Source of the DNA: an uncultured Treponema sp.
Lineage (GTDB): Bacteria > Spirochaetota > Spirochaetia > Treponematales > Treponemataceae
Reading direction: 5' to 3'
Assembly (NCBI GenBank): GCA_937923945.1
Contig: CALDWC010000036.1
Span: 1-10,389, forward strand
Length of the DNA stretch: 10,389 nt
Shown piece after piece: positions 1-7,079 of this stretch. A program made the translations under genes and the position numbers. The notes under the pieces are model-generated. The model saw only the letters and a list, made by a program, of their open reading frames with translations. It was not told the origin of the DNA and searched no databases. The first letter of the stretch is position 1. The number at the start of each line of letters is the position of its first letter.

Positions 1-192
1 GCTGCATTTAAGGAAAAAATTAAAGCCGGTATTGAAATTAAAACGAACGATGAACTTGCACAAGGGTTCCGCATCGGCATGAAAGACGGTTCTGCCTATT
101 ATGATTTTTCCGCAGAAGCGGTTGCACAAATTTTTTCAAAATACTTAAATCCGAAAGTTGCACAAATTTTGAACTCAGTTGCAAAGGAATAA
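1..192 (+). CDS. atpE: V-type ATP synthase subunit E, C-terminal end (partial)
   Basis: Only the last 63 codons are present; the gene begins before the window. Subunit E forms the peripheral stalk that holds the A3B3 head still against the membrane stator while the rotor turns. The visible part contains the stretches GFRIGMKDGSAYYDFSAEAV and KYLNPKVAQIL, which match the C-terminal globular domain typical of spirochaete and chlamydial E subunits. That domain is known to contact the head. The frame is open from base 1 to a TAA at 190–192. The next gene starts 3 nt later, and its ribosome binding site (AAGGA, 184–188) lies inside this gene, so the two are translationally linked. The identity is firm because of the following ATPase genes; the N-terminal coiled coil cannot be seen. 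Confidence 0.9.
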   Translation, partial: AAFKEKIKAGIEIKTNDELAQGFRIGMKDGSAYYDFSAEAVAQIFSKYLNPKVAQILNSVAKE

Positions 193-195
193 GCT

Positions 196-744
196 ATGGC
201 TTCCTATTATTATGCAATGGCTCAACTTCCTGCAGTTATTCCCGGGACAGAGCCTGTTTTAACATATAAAAAATTTTTAAGCCTTATGGAAAATTCCGTC
301 CCAAAAGGTGATTTTAAATTACTCAAAGATCTTTCAGAGGGGACATTGCCGATGGACGGTAAAAAAACCGGTGTTGCATTTTTAGATCGCTGGGCAGAGT
401 ATGATCATGCGTTGCGATCCTCGTTGGCAAAAGCCCGTGCGGAAAAATTGCAGTGGTCGCTTTCCCGTGATGAGTTGCAGCGGTTCGGCGTTGATGAAGC
501 GCTTGATGTAAAAAAAATAGCACGGGAAGCCTGTGCGATTGATGATCCGTTACAAGCTGAAAAATTTTTAACCAAGGTACGTGTTGCCGCCGTTTTAGAA
601 ATGCGGGGGCTTTCGGCTTTTAACCGTGATGCTCTTTTTGCCTATGCCGTTGCATTATTGATGCAAAACCGTGAAGAAAATTTCGACACGGAAAGCGGAC
701 GGGTGGAATATAAAGCGATTTACGATAAAATTTTGGAGAAATAA
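196..744 (+). CDS. DUF2764 family protein, probable V-ATPase accessory subunit
   Basis: The product is 182 aa, soluble, with no signal peptide and no membrane segment. The N-terminus, YYYAMAQLP at residues 4–12, matches the opening signature I recall for the DUF2764 family. That family is found in V-ATPase operons of spirochaetes, Chlamydia and Bacteroidetes. The rest is rich in charged residues and looks mainly helical. The start ATG has a good AAGGA site 7 nt upstream inside atpE, and the stop sits 1 nt before the atpA start, so the gene is embedded in the operon. In archaeal operons this position is held by atpC and atpF. A role as a divergent subunit C, the socket joining the central shaft to the K ring, is therefore attractive, but it is inferred from position and not shown by any motif. 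An assembly factor is the main alternative. Confidence 0.85.
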   Translation: MASYYYAMAQLPAVIPGTEPVLTYKKFLSLMENSVPKGDFKLLKDLSEGTLPMDGKKTGVAFLDRWAEYDHALRSSLAKARAEKLQWSLSRDELQRFGVDEALDVKKIAREACAIDDPLQAEKFLTKVRVAAVLEMRGLSAFNRDALFAYAVALLMQNREENFDTESGRVEYKAIYDKILEK

Positions 745-745
745 C

Positions 746-2512
746 ATGACAAACGCAAAAGGCAAAGTAAAAGCCATAAATGGTAACTTGATTAGTGTTC
801 AATTTGACGGCACTATTTCTTTAAATGAAGTGGGATATGTAACCGTTGATAACACCAAGCTGAAAAGTGAAGTGATTAGAATCCGCGATGATATTGCCCA
901 GCTTCAAGTTTATGAAATGACGGACGGAGTAAAAGTAGGCGATGAAGTTGACTTTACTACTGATTTGCTCTCGGCTGAATTGGGACCGGGACTTTTAACT
1001 CAGATTTATGACGGACTGCAAAATCCATTGCCGGAACTTGCGGAAAAAACCGGGCACTTTTTACAGCGCGGTGTATATGTTGATCCGCTTCCGCGTGATA
1101 AAAAATGGGACTTTGCACCGGTTGCGAAGGTCGGCGATACCGTAGTAAAAGCCGATACGTTGGGAACGGTGCCGGAAGGAACTTTTACCCATTGTATTAT
1201 GGTACCTTTTTACTTACTGGAAACGTACAAAGTAAAATGGATTATAGAAGCGGGCTCCTATACGATTGATGAAAAAATTGCCGAACTTGAAGATAGCCGC
1301 GGAAAAGTGATTCCGATTACGATGAGCTTTAAGTGGCCGGTAAAACGCGTTATTGACTGCTATGCGGAGCGCTTGATGCCTACGGAGCCGCTCGTTACCA
1401 AAATCAGAACGATTGATACGTTCTTTCCGGTTGCAAAAGGCGGCACCTACTGTATTCCGGGACCGTTCGGAGCAGGAAAGACGGTTTTGCAGCATTCGAC
1501 GAGCCGAAACGCCGAAGCCGACATCGTTATCGTTGTCGCGTGCGGTGAGCGTGCCGGTGAAGTCGTCGAAACAATTACCGAATTTCCTGAAATTACCGAC
1601 CCGAAAACGGGACGTTCTTTAATGGAACGAACCATTATTATTTGTAACACGTCATCAATGCCGGTTGCAGCCCGAGAGGCATCCGTTTATACCGGCGTTA
1701 CGCTCGCTGAATACTACCGACAAATGGGCTTGGATGTTTTGCTTTTGGCAGACTCCACGAGTCGATGGGCGCAAGCTTTGCGTGAAATGTCGGGACGTTT
1801 GGAAGAAATTCCTGGTGAAGAAGCTTTCCCTGCCTATTTGGAATCATATATCGCGGCTTTTTATGAACGTGCCGGCGTGGTTCGCTTAAAGAACGGTAAA
1901 ACAGGTTCACTCACCATAGGCGGAACGGTTTCACCTGCCGGCGGTAACTTTGAAGAGCCGGTAACTCAAGCAACACTGAAAGTTGTCGGTGCATTCCACG
2001 GGCTTTCTCGTGAGCGTTCCGATGCTCGAAAATATCCTGCAATTCACCCGCTCGATTCTTGGTCAAAATACACAAGTGTTTTAAATAGTGATTGGGTTGG
2101 ATATGCCCGCAAGTTTTTGTTCGCATCCAGTGAAATCGAACAAATGATGAAAGTCGTCGGTGAAGAGGGAACGAGCATGGAAGACTATGTCATCCATTTG
2201 AAAGGAAGCTTTTTGGATTCCGTTTATTTGCAGCAAAACTCTTTCGATGCGGTTGACGATGCCGTATCGGTTGAACGTCAAAAGCACTGCTTCGAAATTC
2301 TTTTGACGATTTTAGGTTCCGAATTTGAATTTAAAACCAAAGATGAAGCGCGTTCTTTCTTTAACAAGTTGCGTCTTTCGTTTATTGACTATAATTATTC
2401 GGAATGGCAAAGTGAAAAATTCAAAACGGTAGAACAAGAAATTCAAAATGCAGTTGCCGGTGCCCGAAAGGGACTTGATGAACAAGTTGATGCATTTTTA
2501 AAGGCGGAGTAA
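746..2512 (+). CDS. atpA: V-type ATP synthase catalytic subunit A
   Basis: This 588-aa protein is the catalytic subunit, present in three copies in the V1 head, which hydrolyses or makes ATP at the A/B interfaces. Visible elements in order: an N-terminal beta-barrel (about 1–70); the 'non-homologous' insertion that separates A subunits from F1-beta (about 110–190); the Walker A loop GPFGAGKT at 239–246; the GER motif at 267–269 with the expected catalytic Glu268; the Walker B region DVLLLADSTSRW starting at 330; and a C-terminal helical domain. Length is normal for the family. The frame is open further upstream, to an ATG at 671, but that would overlap the DUF2764 gene by 74 nt. The ATG at 746 has GGAG at 735–738 with 7-nt spacing, and gives the usual N-terminus (GKVKAINGNLISV). 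It is 1 nt from the upstream gene and 3 nt from atpB. Confidence 0.98.
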   Translation: MTNAKGKVKAINGNLISVQFDGTISLNEVGYVTVDNTKLKSEVIRIRDDIAQLQVYEMTDGVKVGDEVDFTTDLLSAELGPGLLTQIYDGLQNPLPELAEKTGHFLQRGVYVDPLPRDKKWDFAPVAKVGDTVVKADTLGTVPEGTFTHCIMVPFYLLETYKVKWIIEAGSYTIDEKIAELEDSRGKVIPITMSFKWPVKRVIDCYAERLMPTEPLVTKIRTIDTFFPVAKGGTYCIPGPFGAGKTVLQHSTSRNAEADIVIVVACGERAGEVVETITEFPEITDPKTGRSLMERTIIICNTSSMPVAAREASVYTGVTLAEYYRQMGLDVLLLADSTSRWAQALREMSGRLEEIPGEEAFPAYLESYIAAFYERAGVVRLKNGKTGSLTIGGTVSPAGGNFEEPVTQATLKVVGAFHGLSRERSDARKYPAIHPLDSWSKYTSVLNSDWVGYARKFLFASSEIEQMMKVVGEEGTSMEDYVIHLKGSFLDSVYLQQNSFDAVDDAVSVERQKHCFEILLTILGSEFEFKTKDEARSFFNKLRLSFIDYNYSEWQSEKFKTVEQEIQNAVAGARKGLDEQVDAFLKAE

Positions 2513-2515
2513 TAT

Positions 2516-3808
2516 ATGAAAAAAACGTATAGCAAAATTGAATCCATAAACGGTTCCGTTATCACCGTGCGAGCAAATGATGTTCGCTACGGAGAGTTGG
2601 CACAGATTAAAACCCGATTCGGATTATCTCTTGCGGAAGTGAACAAAATCGATGGAGATTTGGTTTCATTGCAAGTATTTGCCGGCGGACGAGGTGTTTC
2701 AACCGGAGATGAATTAAACTTTCTCGGTCATGACATGGAAGTGAGTTTTTCACCCGATTTGCTCGGACGCATTTTTGACGGCTCGGCAAAACCGCGTGAC
2801 GGCGGACCGGAACTGACGGAAAACTTGGTACCCATCGGCGGTCCTTCGGTAAACCCGTCAAAACGTATTTTGGCAAACCGCATGATTCGAACCGGTATTC
2901 CGATGATCGATATGTTCAATACGCTGGTTGTTTCTCAAAAATTACCGATTTTTTCCAGCTCCGGTGAACCGTACAACGAACTTTTGGCTCGTATTGCTAT
3001 GCAGGCTGAAGTTGATGTCATTGTTTTGGGCGGTATGGGGCTAAAATACGACGACTATCTTGCGTTTAAGAATGCTCTTGAAAATGCGGGCGCATTGAAT
3101 CGAACGGTTATGTTTGTGCACACGGCGGCAGACCCGACGGTTGAGTGCGTTATGATTCCCGATCTCTGTTTGGCGGTTGCCGAGCAGTTTGCGCTTCAAG
3201 ACAAGGATGTGCTGGTATTACTCACCGATATGACTAACTTTGCGGACTCACTCAAAGAAATTGCCATTACGCAGGAGCAGGTTCCTTCAAACCGCGGGTA
3301 TCCGGGCGACTTATACAGTCAACTTGCCGCACGCTACGAAAAAGCGGTTGACTTCGCGGATGCAGGGTCAATTACAATTTTGGCGGTTACCACGATGCCG
3401 GGCGATGACGTAACGCACCCGGTGCCCGATAATACGGGCTATATCACCGAAGGACAGTTCTACTTGAAAAACGGACGCATCGAGCCGTTCGGTAGCCTTT
3501 CGCGGTTAAAGCAAAACGTAAATGGCAAAACTCGTGATGACCATCGTGCGCTGATGGACAATATGATTAAACTGTATTCTTCCTATAAAGAAACGATTGA
3601 AAAAAAGTCGATGGGCTTTTTGATGAGTGAATGGGACGAAAAGTTGCTCAAATACGGAAAACTCTTCGAAGAGAAAATGATGGACTTGTCGGTGAATATT
3701 CCGCTTGAGGGAGCTTTGGACAACGGTTGGAAAATCCTCAGCGAGTGTTTTAAACCGGAAGAAACGGGTATTAAATCCGAGTTAATTGAAAAATACTGGA
3801 AAAAGTAG
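2516..3808 (+). CDS. atpB: V-type ATP synthase subunit B (non-catalytic)
   Basis: The 430-aa product alternates with subunit A in the V1 head and completes the nucleotide site. As expected for B subunits there is no working P-loop: the equivalent position reads SSSGEPYNE at 147–155, without GKT. Family hallmarks are present: GIPMIDMFNTL (128–137), SNRGYPGDLYSQLAARYEKA, TMPGDDVTHPVPDNTGYITE, and SLSRL, in which Arg330 is the arginine that reaches into the catalytic site of the neighbouring A subunit. Length is at the short end but normal for spirochaete B subunits. The start is fixed by AAGGCGGAG (2501–2509), which overlaps the end of atpA, with 6-nt spacing. The genes A and B, needed in equal amounts, are 3 nt apart. 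A 94-nt gap follows, the largest in the operon. Confidence 0.98.
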   Translation: MKKTYSKIESINGSVITVRANDVRYGELAQIKTRFGLSLAEVNKIDGDLVSLQVFAGGRGVSTGDELNFLGHDMEVSFSPDLLGRIFDGSAKPRDGGPELTENLVPIGGPSVNPSKRILANRMIRTGIPMIDMFNTLVVSQKLPIFSSSGEPYNELLARIAMQAEVDVIVLGGMGLKYDDYLAFKNALENAGALNRTVMFVHTAADPTVECVMIPDLCLAVAEQFALQDKDVLVLLTDMTNFADSLKEIAITQEQVPSNRGYPGDLYSQLAARYEKAVDFADAGSITILAVTTMPGDDVTHPVPDNTGYITEGQFYLKNGRIEPFGSLSRLKQNVNGKTRDDHRALMDNMIKLYSSYKETIEKKSMGFLMSEWDEKLLKYGKLFEEKMMDLSVNIPLEGALDNGWKILSECFKPEETGIKSELIEKYWKK

Positions 3809-3902
3809 TCGGGTAGGGGAGTTGAATTTTGGGATTGTGTATCAAAGCGGTGAAATATTCGGAACTTGTATACATATCCTTTGAATATTATGGATTTACA
3901 GT
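3809..3902 (+). promoter_or_regulatory. Structured 94-nt gap between atpB and atpD
   Basis: This gap breaks the otherwise tight operon. AATATTC at 3854–3860 is complementary to GAATATT at 3883–3889. Next to these arms, GGA (3861–3863) can pair with TCC (3877–3879) across a small bulge. The perfect palindrome TGTATACA (3867–3874) lies almost at the centre of the dyad. The fold would end 13 nt before the atpD start, over the only, weak, Shine-Dalgarno-like sequence (GGA, 3892–3894). It has no T run, so it does not look like a terminator. It could tune atpD translation, mark an RNA processing site or be a protein-binding site. TATTAT (3885–3890) could pass as a -10 box, but no good -35 accompanies it. 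The function is inferred. Confidence 0.35.
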
Positions 3903-4523
3903 ATGGCAAAAATTAAATTAACAAAAAACGAGCTGAAAAGCCAAAAAGAAATCTTAAAGATGTTTACCCGTTATTTGCCGACTTTGCAGCTAAAAAAGCA
4001 GCAGTTGCAGATGGAAATTCGTGCGATTGATGCCCGTGAAGCAGAAGTTAGAAAAAAACGCGAACGGCTTTTTGAGGACTTTAACATCTGGATTGGCGTT
4101 TTTAGTGAAAAGAATGTTTTTTCGCCGGATTTTGTGAAAGTAAAGGAAATTAAAACGTCGCAAGGCAATATCGCCGGTGTGAGCATCCCGATTTTTACCG
4201 GAGCGGAATTTGAGCGGAAACATTACGATTTGTACACGACGCCGTTGTGGGTTGACCGAGCGAGTGAGCGTATGGAAGATATGCTGAAGCTCGATTTGGA
4301 AGGCGATATTCTCAAGGAGCAGGTTCGTTTACTGCATGCGGAACTCCGCACGACCACCCAGCGCGTTAATTTGTTTGAAAAAGTAAAAATCCCCGAAACG
4401 AAGGAAAATATCAGACGAATTTCGGTGTATCTCGGTGATCAGCAAGTTTCGGCTGTTGTACGGGGAAAAATCGCAAAGAGTAATTTGGAGCGGAAAATCA
4501 CCAAAAGCGAGGAAGCAGTATGA
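3903..4523 (+). CDS. atpD: V-type ATP synthase subunit D (central rotor shaft)
   Basis: The 206-aa protein is the antiparallel coiled-coil shaft, one copy per enzyme, that turns inside the A3B3 head and transmits torque to the K ring. The N-terminus carries the family signature LTKNELKSQ (6–14) and LPTLQLKKQQLQ (25–36). Long heptad-like helices occupy both ends, and a globular middle part (about 60–130) includes NIAGVSIPIFTGAEFE. The ATG at 3903 is chosen because it yields the conserved N-terminus; the frame is closed by a TGA at 3882. The ribosome binding site is weak compared with all other genes of the operon, which fits a subunit needed at a third of the level of A and B. Its stop overlaps the atpI start as ATGA (4520–4523), so translation of the two is coupled. 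Confidence 0.96.
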   Translation: MAKIKLTKNELKSQKEILKMFTRYLPTLQLKKQQLQMEIRAIDAREAEVRKKRERLFEDFNIWIGVFSEKNVFSPDFVKVKEIKTSQGNIAGVSIPIFTGAEFERKHYDLYTTPLWVDRASERMEDMLKLDLEGDILKEQVRLLHAELRTTTQRVNLFEKVKIPETKENIRRISVYLGDQQVSAVVRGKIAKSNLERKITKSEEAV

Positions 4524-6433
4524 TAGCACCGATGAAAAAAGTAACACTTTTAGTTTTGGAAACCGAACGCGAACGTGCTTTGAAAGATTTGCGGGGCTTG
4601 GGGGTGGTGCATGTGGAAGAAAAACATGCCGAAAGCAAAAACTTAACCGAGCTGAAAACTTTGCATAATAAACTCTTGCAAACAGCATCTTTTTTGACGG
4701 AAGCGGCGGGCAAGGACGCGAAAAAGACGAAAACGTCTGCGGTAAACGGACGACCGAATGAGGATGCAACGCTTGCTCTGGTTGATGAAGTACTGACGCT
4801 GATCGAGCGCAAAAAAGAAATTGGGGTGGAACTTGCGAAAATTACCGGCATTATGCAGGAATACAGCGGTTTTGGAAATTTTAACCCGCAAGATTTTGCC
4901 TACTTGCAGGAAAAGGGCATCACGGTTGCGATTGCGGCTGCAACGACAAAGCAGTATGACGCACTTTTTGTGCCGGGCGTTGTTTCTAAAAAAATCGAAA
5001 AATCCGATTTGAACGTTATTAAACTGGGCGGAGATAAAAAGAAAGTAACCTTTTTGATTATTGCAGGAAAAGAAGGCTTGCCGGCAACGATTGATTCTTC
5101 CGTTACGATTTTGCCGTTGCCGGAAAAAAGCAACAATGAGTACGCAAAGGAGCGGAAAATTTTGCATACCGAGCTTGAAGCGGCTGATCGGCGGCTTCGG
5201 GAACTTTCGGTTCACATCGGCGAGTTGAAAGCGTTTACGAAAATTAACGAAAAGCGGATTGAGTTTGAAAGCGTGTATGCCGGTATGGAAACTGCCGAGC
5301 TGCGTCCCGGTGATGAAACGCAAAATGTCGCAAAAATCGAACTTTCGTGGCTAGTCGGGTATATACCGGTAAAAGATGTCGGTGCTTTGAAGCAGCTTGC
5401 GGCGGAAAAATCCTGGGCACTCGTTTCTGACGAGCCGACCGAAGAAGACATTGTTCCGACCAAATTGGAAGGCAATGCGGCAACCAAGATGATTCATCCG
5501 CTGTTTGATTTTTTGAACATGTTCCCGGGATATTTCGAGTTCGATGTTTCGTGGTCTGTTTTGCTCTTTTTCGGTATTTTCACCGCGATGATTTTCGGCG
5601 ATGCCGGTTACGGCGCTTTGGTGTTTCTGTTCGGTTTGTTTATGGCTATGAAAACGAAACGTGCAGGGAAAAAGGTTGGAGCCGAATTGCGGTTGCTTTT
5701 GTACTTGAGTGCGATGACGATTGTGTGGGGAACGATTTCGTGTTCATGGTTTGGAATTGATGTTTCTCTCGTACCCGCTTTTTTGAAAAATCTTTCGATT
5801 GAAGGCTTGGTAAATGAAGAGACGAAAAATTCGAATATTATGTTTGTTTCGTTTACTATCGGAGTGGTGCATTTGGTGATTGCACATGTGATTGCCGTTT
5901 TTGCGGGAAAAAAGTCGTTGAAAATACTCGGACACCTCGGTTCGATTGCGATGCTGGTAGGAATGTATTGCCTTATTTTAAACTTGATTGTCAGTGCAGA
6001 GCGCTTTCCGATGCACAACTGGATGCTGATAAGTATTGCGGTCGGATTTGTTTTGGATTTTGTATTCTGTAACTATGAAACCGGAATCGGTGCAAGTATC
6101 AAGGCAAGTTTGAAAGATATTATCAGTAAAATTTTGGGCGTGGTCAATGTCTTTTCGGATATTATGAGCTATGTACGGCTCTGGGCGGTCGGATTGGCCG
6201 GCGCTTCAATCAGTATGGCAGTGAACAGTATTGCAGGTCCGATGCTGGGAAGCGCAATTATGTTTATTTTCGGGATTTTAATCTGTGTTTTCGGACACGG
6301 TTTAAATATGGCTTTGAATGTTCTGTCTGTTATCGTGCATGCAGTTCGCTTGAACAGTATGGAATTTTCAGGGCATGCGGGGCTTGCTTGGTCAGGCATT
6401 AAATACAAGCCGTTTATGGAAATGCAATCATAA
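4520..6433 (+). CDS. atpI: V-type ATP synthase subunit I (membrane stator, 'a' subunit)
   Basis: This 637-aa protein is the stator part of the membrane sector and provides the ion half-channels next to the K ring. Residues 1 to about 340 form the soluble arm, with coiled-coil stretches (about 40–60, 90–115, 205–250) that bind the peripheral stalk. The C-terminal half is membrane-embedded, with roughly seven or eight segments between about 343 and 605. Key residues are present: FGDAGYG (359–365), the essential channel arginine Arg553 in SYVRLWAVGLA, equivalent to yeast Vph1 Arg735, and Arg610 in HAVRLNSMEF, equivalent to Arg799. Length is typical of bacterial I subunits and shorter than eukaryotic ones. 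The start overlaps the atpD stop by 4 nt and has GAGGA at 4509–4513 with 6-nt spacing. AtpK follows after 43 nt. Confidence 0.97.
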   Translation: MIAPMKKVTLLVLETERERALKDLRGLGVVHVEEKHAESKNLTELKTLHNKLLQTASFLTEAAGKDAKKTKTSAVNGRPNEDATLALVDEVLTLIERKKEIGVELAKITGIMQEYSGFGNFNPQDFAYLQEKGITVAIAAATTKQYDALFVPGVVSKKIEKSDLNVIKLGGDKKKVTFLIIAGKEGLPATIDSSVTILPLPEKSNNEYAKERKILHTELEAADRRLRELSVHIGELKAFTKINEKRIEFESVYAGMETAELRPGDETQNVAKIELSWLVGYIPVKDVGALKQLAAEKSWALVSDEPTEEDIVPTKLEGNAATKMIHPLFDFLNMFPGYFEFDVSWSVLLFFGIFTAMIFGDAGYGALVFLFGLFMAMKTKRAGKKVGAELRLLLYLSAMTIVWGTISCSWFGIDVSLVPAFLKNLSIEGLVNEETKNSNIMFVSFTIGVVHLVIAHVIAVFAGKKSLKILGHLGSIAMLVGMYCLILNLIVSAERFPMHNWMLISIAVGFVLDFVFCNYETGIGASIKASLKDIISKILGVVNVFSDIMSYVRLWAVGLAGASISMAVNSIAGPMLGSAIMFIFGILICVFGHGLNMALNVLSVIVHAVRLNSMEFSGHAGLAWSGIKYKPFMEMQS

Positions 6434-6476
6434 TGATTGCTACTCCGTTGGAGCGGTAAAGGAATAGGAGATTCTT
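6434..6476 (+). promoter_or_regulatory. atpI–atpK spacer with tandem ribosome binding sites
   Basis: The spacer carries two purine-rich sites, AAAGGA (6458–6463) and AGGAG (6466–6470). The second is 6 nt from the atpK start and is the best Shine-Dalgarno match in the operon. Upstream of them a short CTCC–GTT–GGAG hairpin (6443–6453) could form; it is small and probably weak. The ring subunit is needed in about ten copies per enzyme, so a strong independent initiation site makes sense. That link is inference. Confidence 0.5.
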
Positions 6477-6920
6477 ATGAATTTAGGTTATTTTGGTGCA
6501 GCTGCCGTTTTGGGTATTTCTGCTGTTGGTTCTGCAATCGGTTTGGCGATTGCCGGTTCCGGTGCGATTGGTGCTTGGAAAAAATGTTTTATGAATAACA
6601 AGCAAGCGCCGGGAACATTGACGGTTTTTGCCGGAGCTCCTCTTACACAAACATTGTACGGTTTTATTGTTATGATGTTTATGAAAGGCGTTGCGGACAG
6701 CGGGAGCCGAGATCCGGCATTTTTGTTCGGTATGGGACTGGTATGCGGTTTGAGTATTGCCGCTTCGGCGATTGCTCAGGGCAAAGCAGGTGCCTGTGCG
6801 GCCGATTCTCTTGCAGAAACGGGACAGGGAGCCGGTAACTATCTCACGGTCGTCGGTTTGTGTGAAACGGTTGCTATCTTTGTTTTGGCTTTCAGCATCT
6901 TGATGTTAACCATCATGTAG
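6477..6920 (+). CDS. atpK: V-type ATP synthase subunit K (duplicated proteolipid, rotor ring)
   Basis: The 147-aa hydrophobic protein is a fused double hairpin with four membrane segments (about 5–32, 46–72, 83–105, 120–145). Copies assemble into the rotating ring that carries ions past subunit I. The second hairpin keeps the ion-binding carboxylate Glu130 in CETVAIF; the first has Gln58 in its place, in PLTQTLYGF. Thr57, Gln58, Tyr61, Gln101 and Glu130 line up with Thr64, Gln65, Tyr68, Gln110 and Glu139 of the Enterococcus hirae ring, where Thr64, Gln65, Gln110 and Glu139 ligate Na+ and Tyr68 stabilises the site. A sodium-coupled enzyme is therefore likely. The N-terminus doubles as the membrane signal. 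The start has AGGAG 6 nt upstream, and a terminator follows 23 nt after the stop, making this the last gene of the operon. Confidence 0.97.
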   Translation: MNLGYFGAAAVLGISAVGSAIGLAIAGSGAIGAWKKCFMNNKQAPGTLTVFAGAPLTQTLYGFIVMMFMKGVADSGSRDPAFLFGMGLVCGLSIAASAIAQGKAGACAADSLAETGQGAGNYLTVVGLCETVAIFVLAFSILMLTIM

Positions 6921-6943
6921 TAGGACTAGTATATATCAATTCT

Positions 6944-6980
6944 AAAAAAAAGCACTCAAAGTGATGAGTGCTTTTTTTTT
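6944..6980 (+). terminator. Intrinsic, bidirectional terminator after atpK
   Basis: A perfect 8-bp stem, AGCACTCA (6951–6958) with TGAGTGCT (6965–6972), closes a 6-nt loop (AAGTGA). It is followed by eight Ts and preceded by seven As, so the stem can extend and the element can work on either strand. It ends the ATPase operon. Since no gene faces it from the other side, the reverse activity may only block stray transcription. Confidence 0.93.
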
Positions 6981-7041
6981 CGATGCACAATGCGGAGAAA
7001 ACGCAGGTAATAATTGTTATATAGAAAAATTTTCTTTTTTC

Positions 7042-7079
7042 TGCTAGAATGCAAAACGTATTGTCGCATGCAGTATAAT
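7042..7079 (+). promoter_or_regulatory. Candidate promoter region for the phosphoribosyltransferase gene
   Basis: Two -10-like boxes lie between the terminator and the gene. TGCTAGAAT (7042–7050) is an extended -10 preceded by a T-rich tract (7029–7040). TATAAT (7074–7079) matches the consensus exactly. Neither has a convincing TTGACA-like -35 at 16–18 bp. A promoter here is expected because the preceding operon is terminated, but which box is used cannot be decided from sequence. Confidence 0.5.
7052..7063. promoter_or_regulatory. Imperfect palindrome with central ACGT, possible operator
   Basis: CAAAACGTATTG is symmetric at five of six base-pair steps around a central CG. It lies between the two candidate -10 boxes. 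The form resembles operators of LacI/PurR-type repressors, but the sequence is short and AT-rich and no regulator gene is nearby, so it may be chance. Confidence 0.2.

Noticed and set aside
671..745. Upstream ATG giving a 25-residue longer AtpA
   Set aside because: It would overlap the DUF2764 gene by 74 nt, has no proper ribosome binding site, and adds residues absent from the family; ATG 746 has GGAG at 7 nt.
3809..3902. Terminator or small gene in the atpB–atpD gap
   Set aside because: No T run follows the dyad, stops occur in all forward frames, and atpD and atpI must be transcribed with the operon.
4329..4769. 146-aa minus-strand frame over the atpD–atpI junction
   Set aside because: It is antisense to two firmly identified genes, has low-complexity Ser/Pro/Phe content and no plausible start site.
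4643..5323. 226-aa open frame on the minus strand
   Set aside because: It lies wholly within atpI, shows no recognisable motif and has Phe/Arg/Asn-rich composition typical of an antisense shadow.
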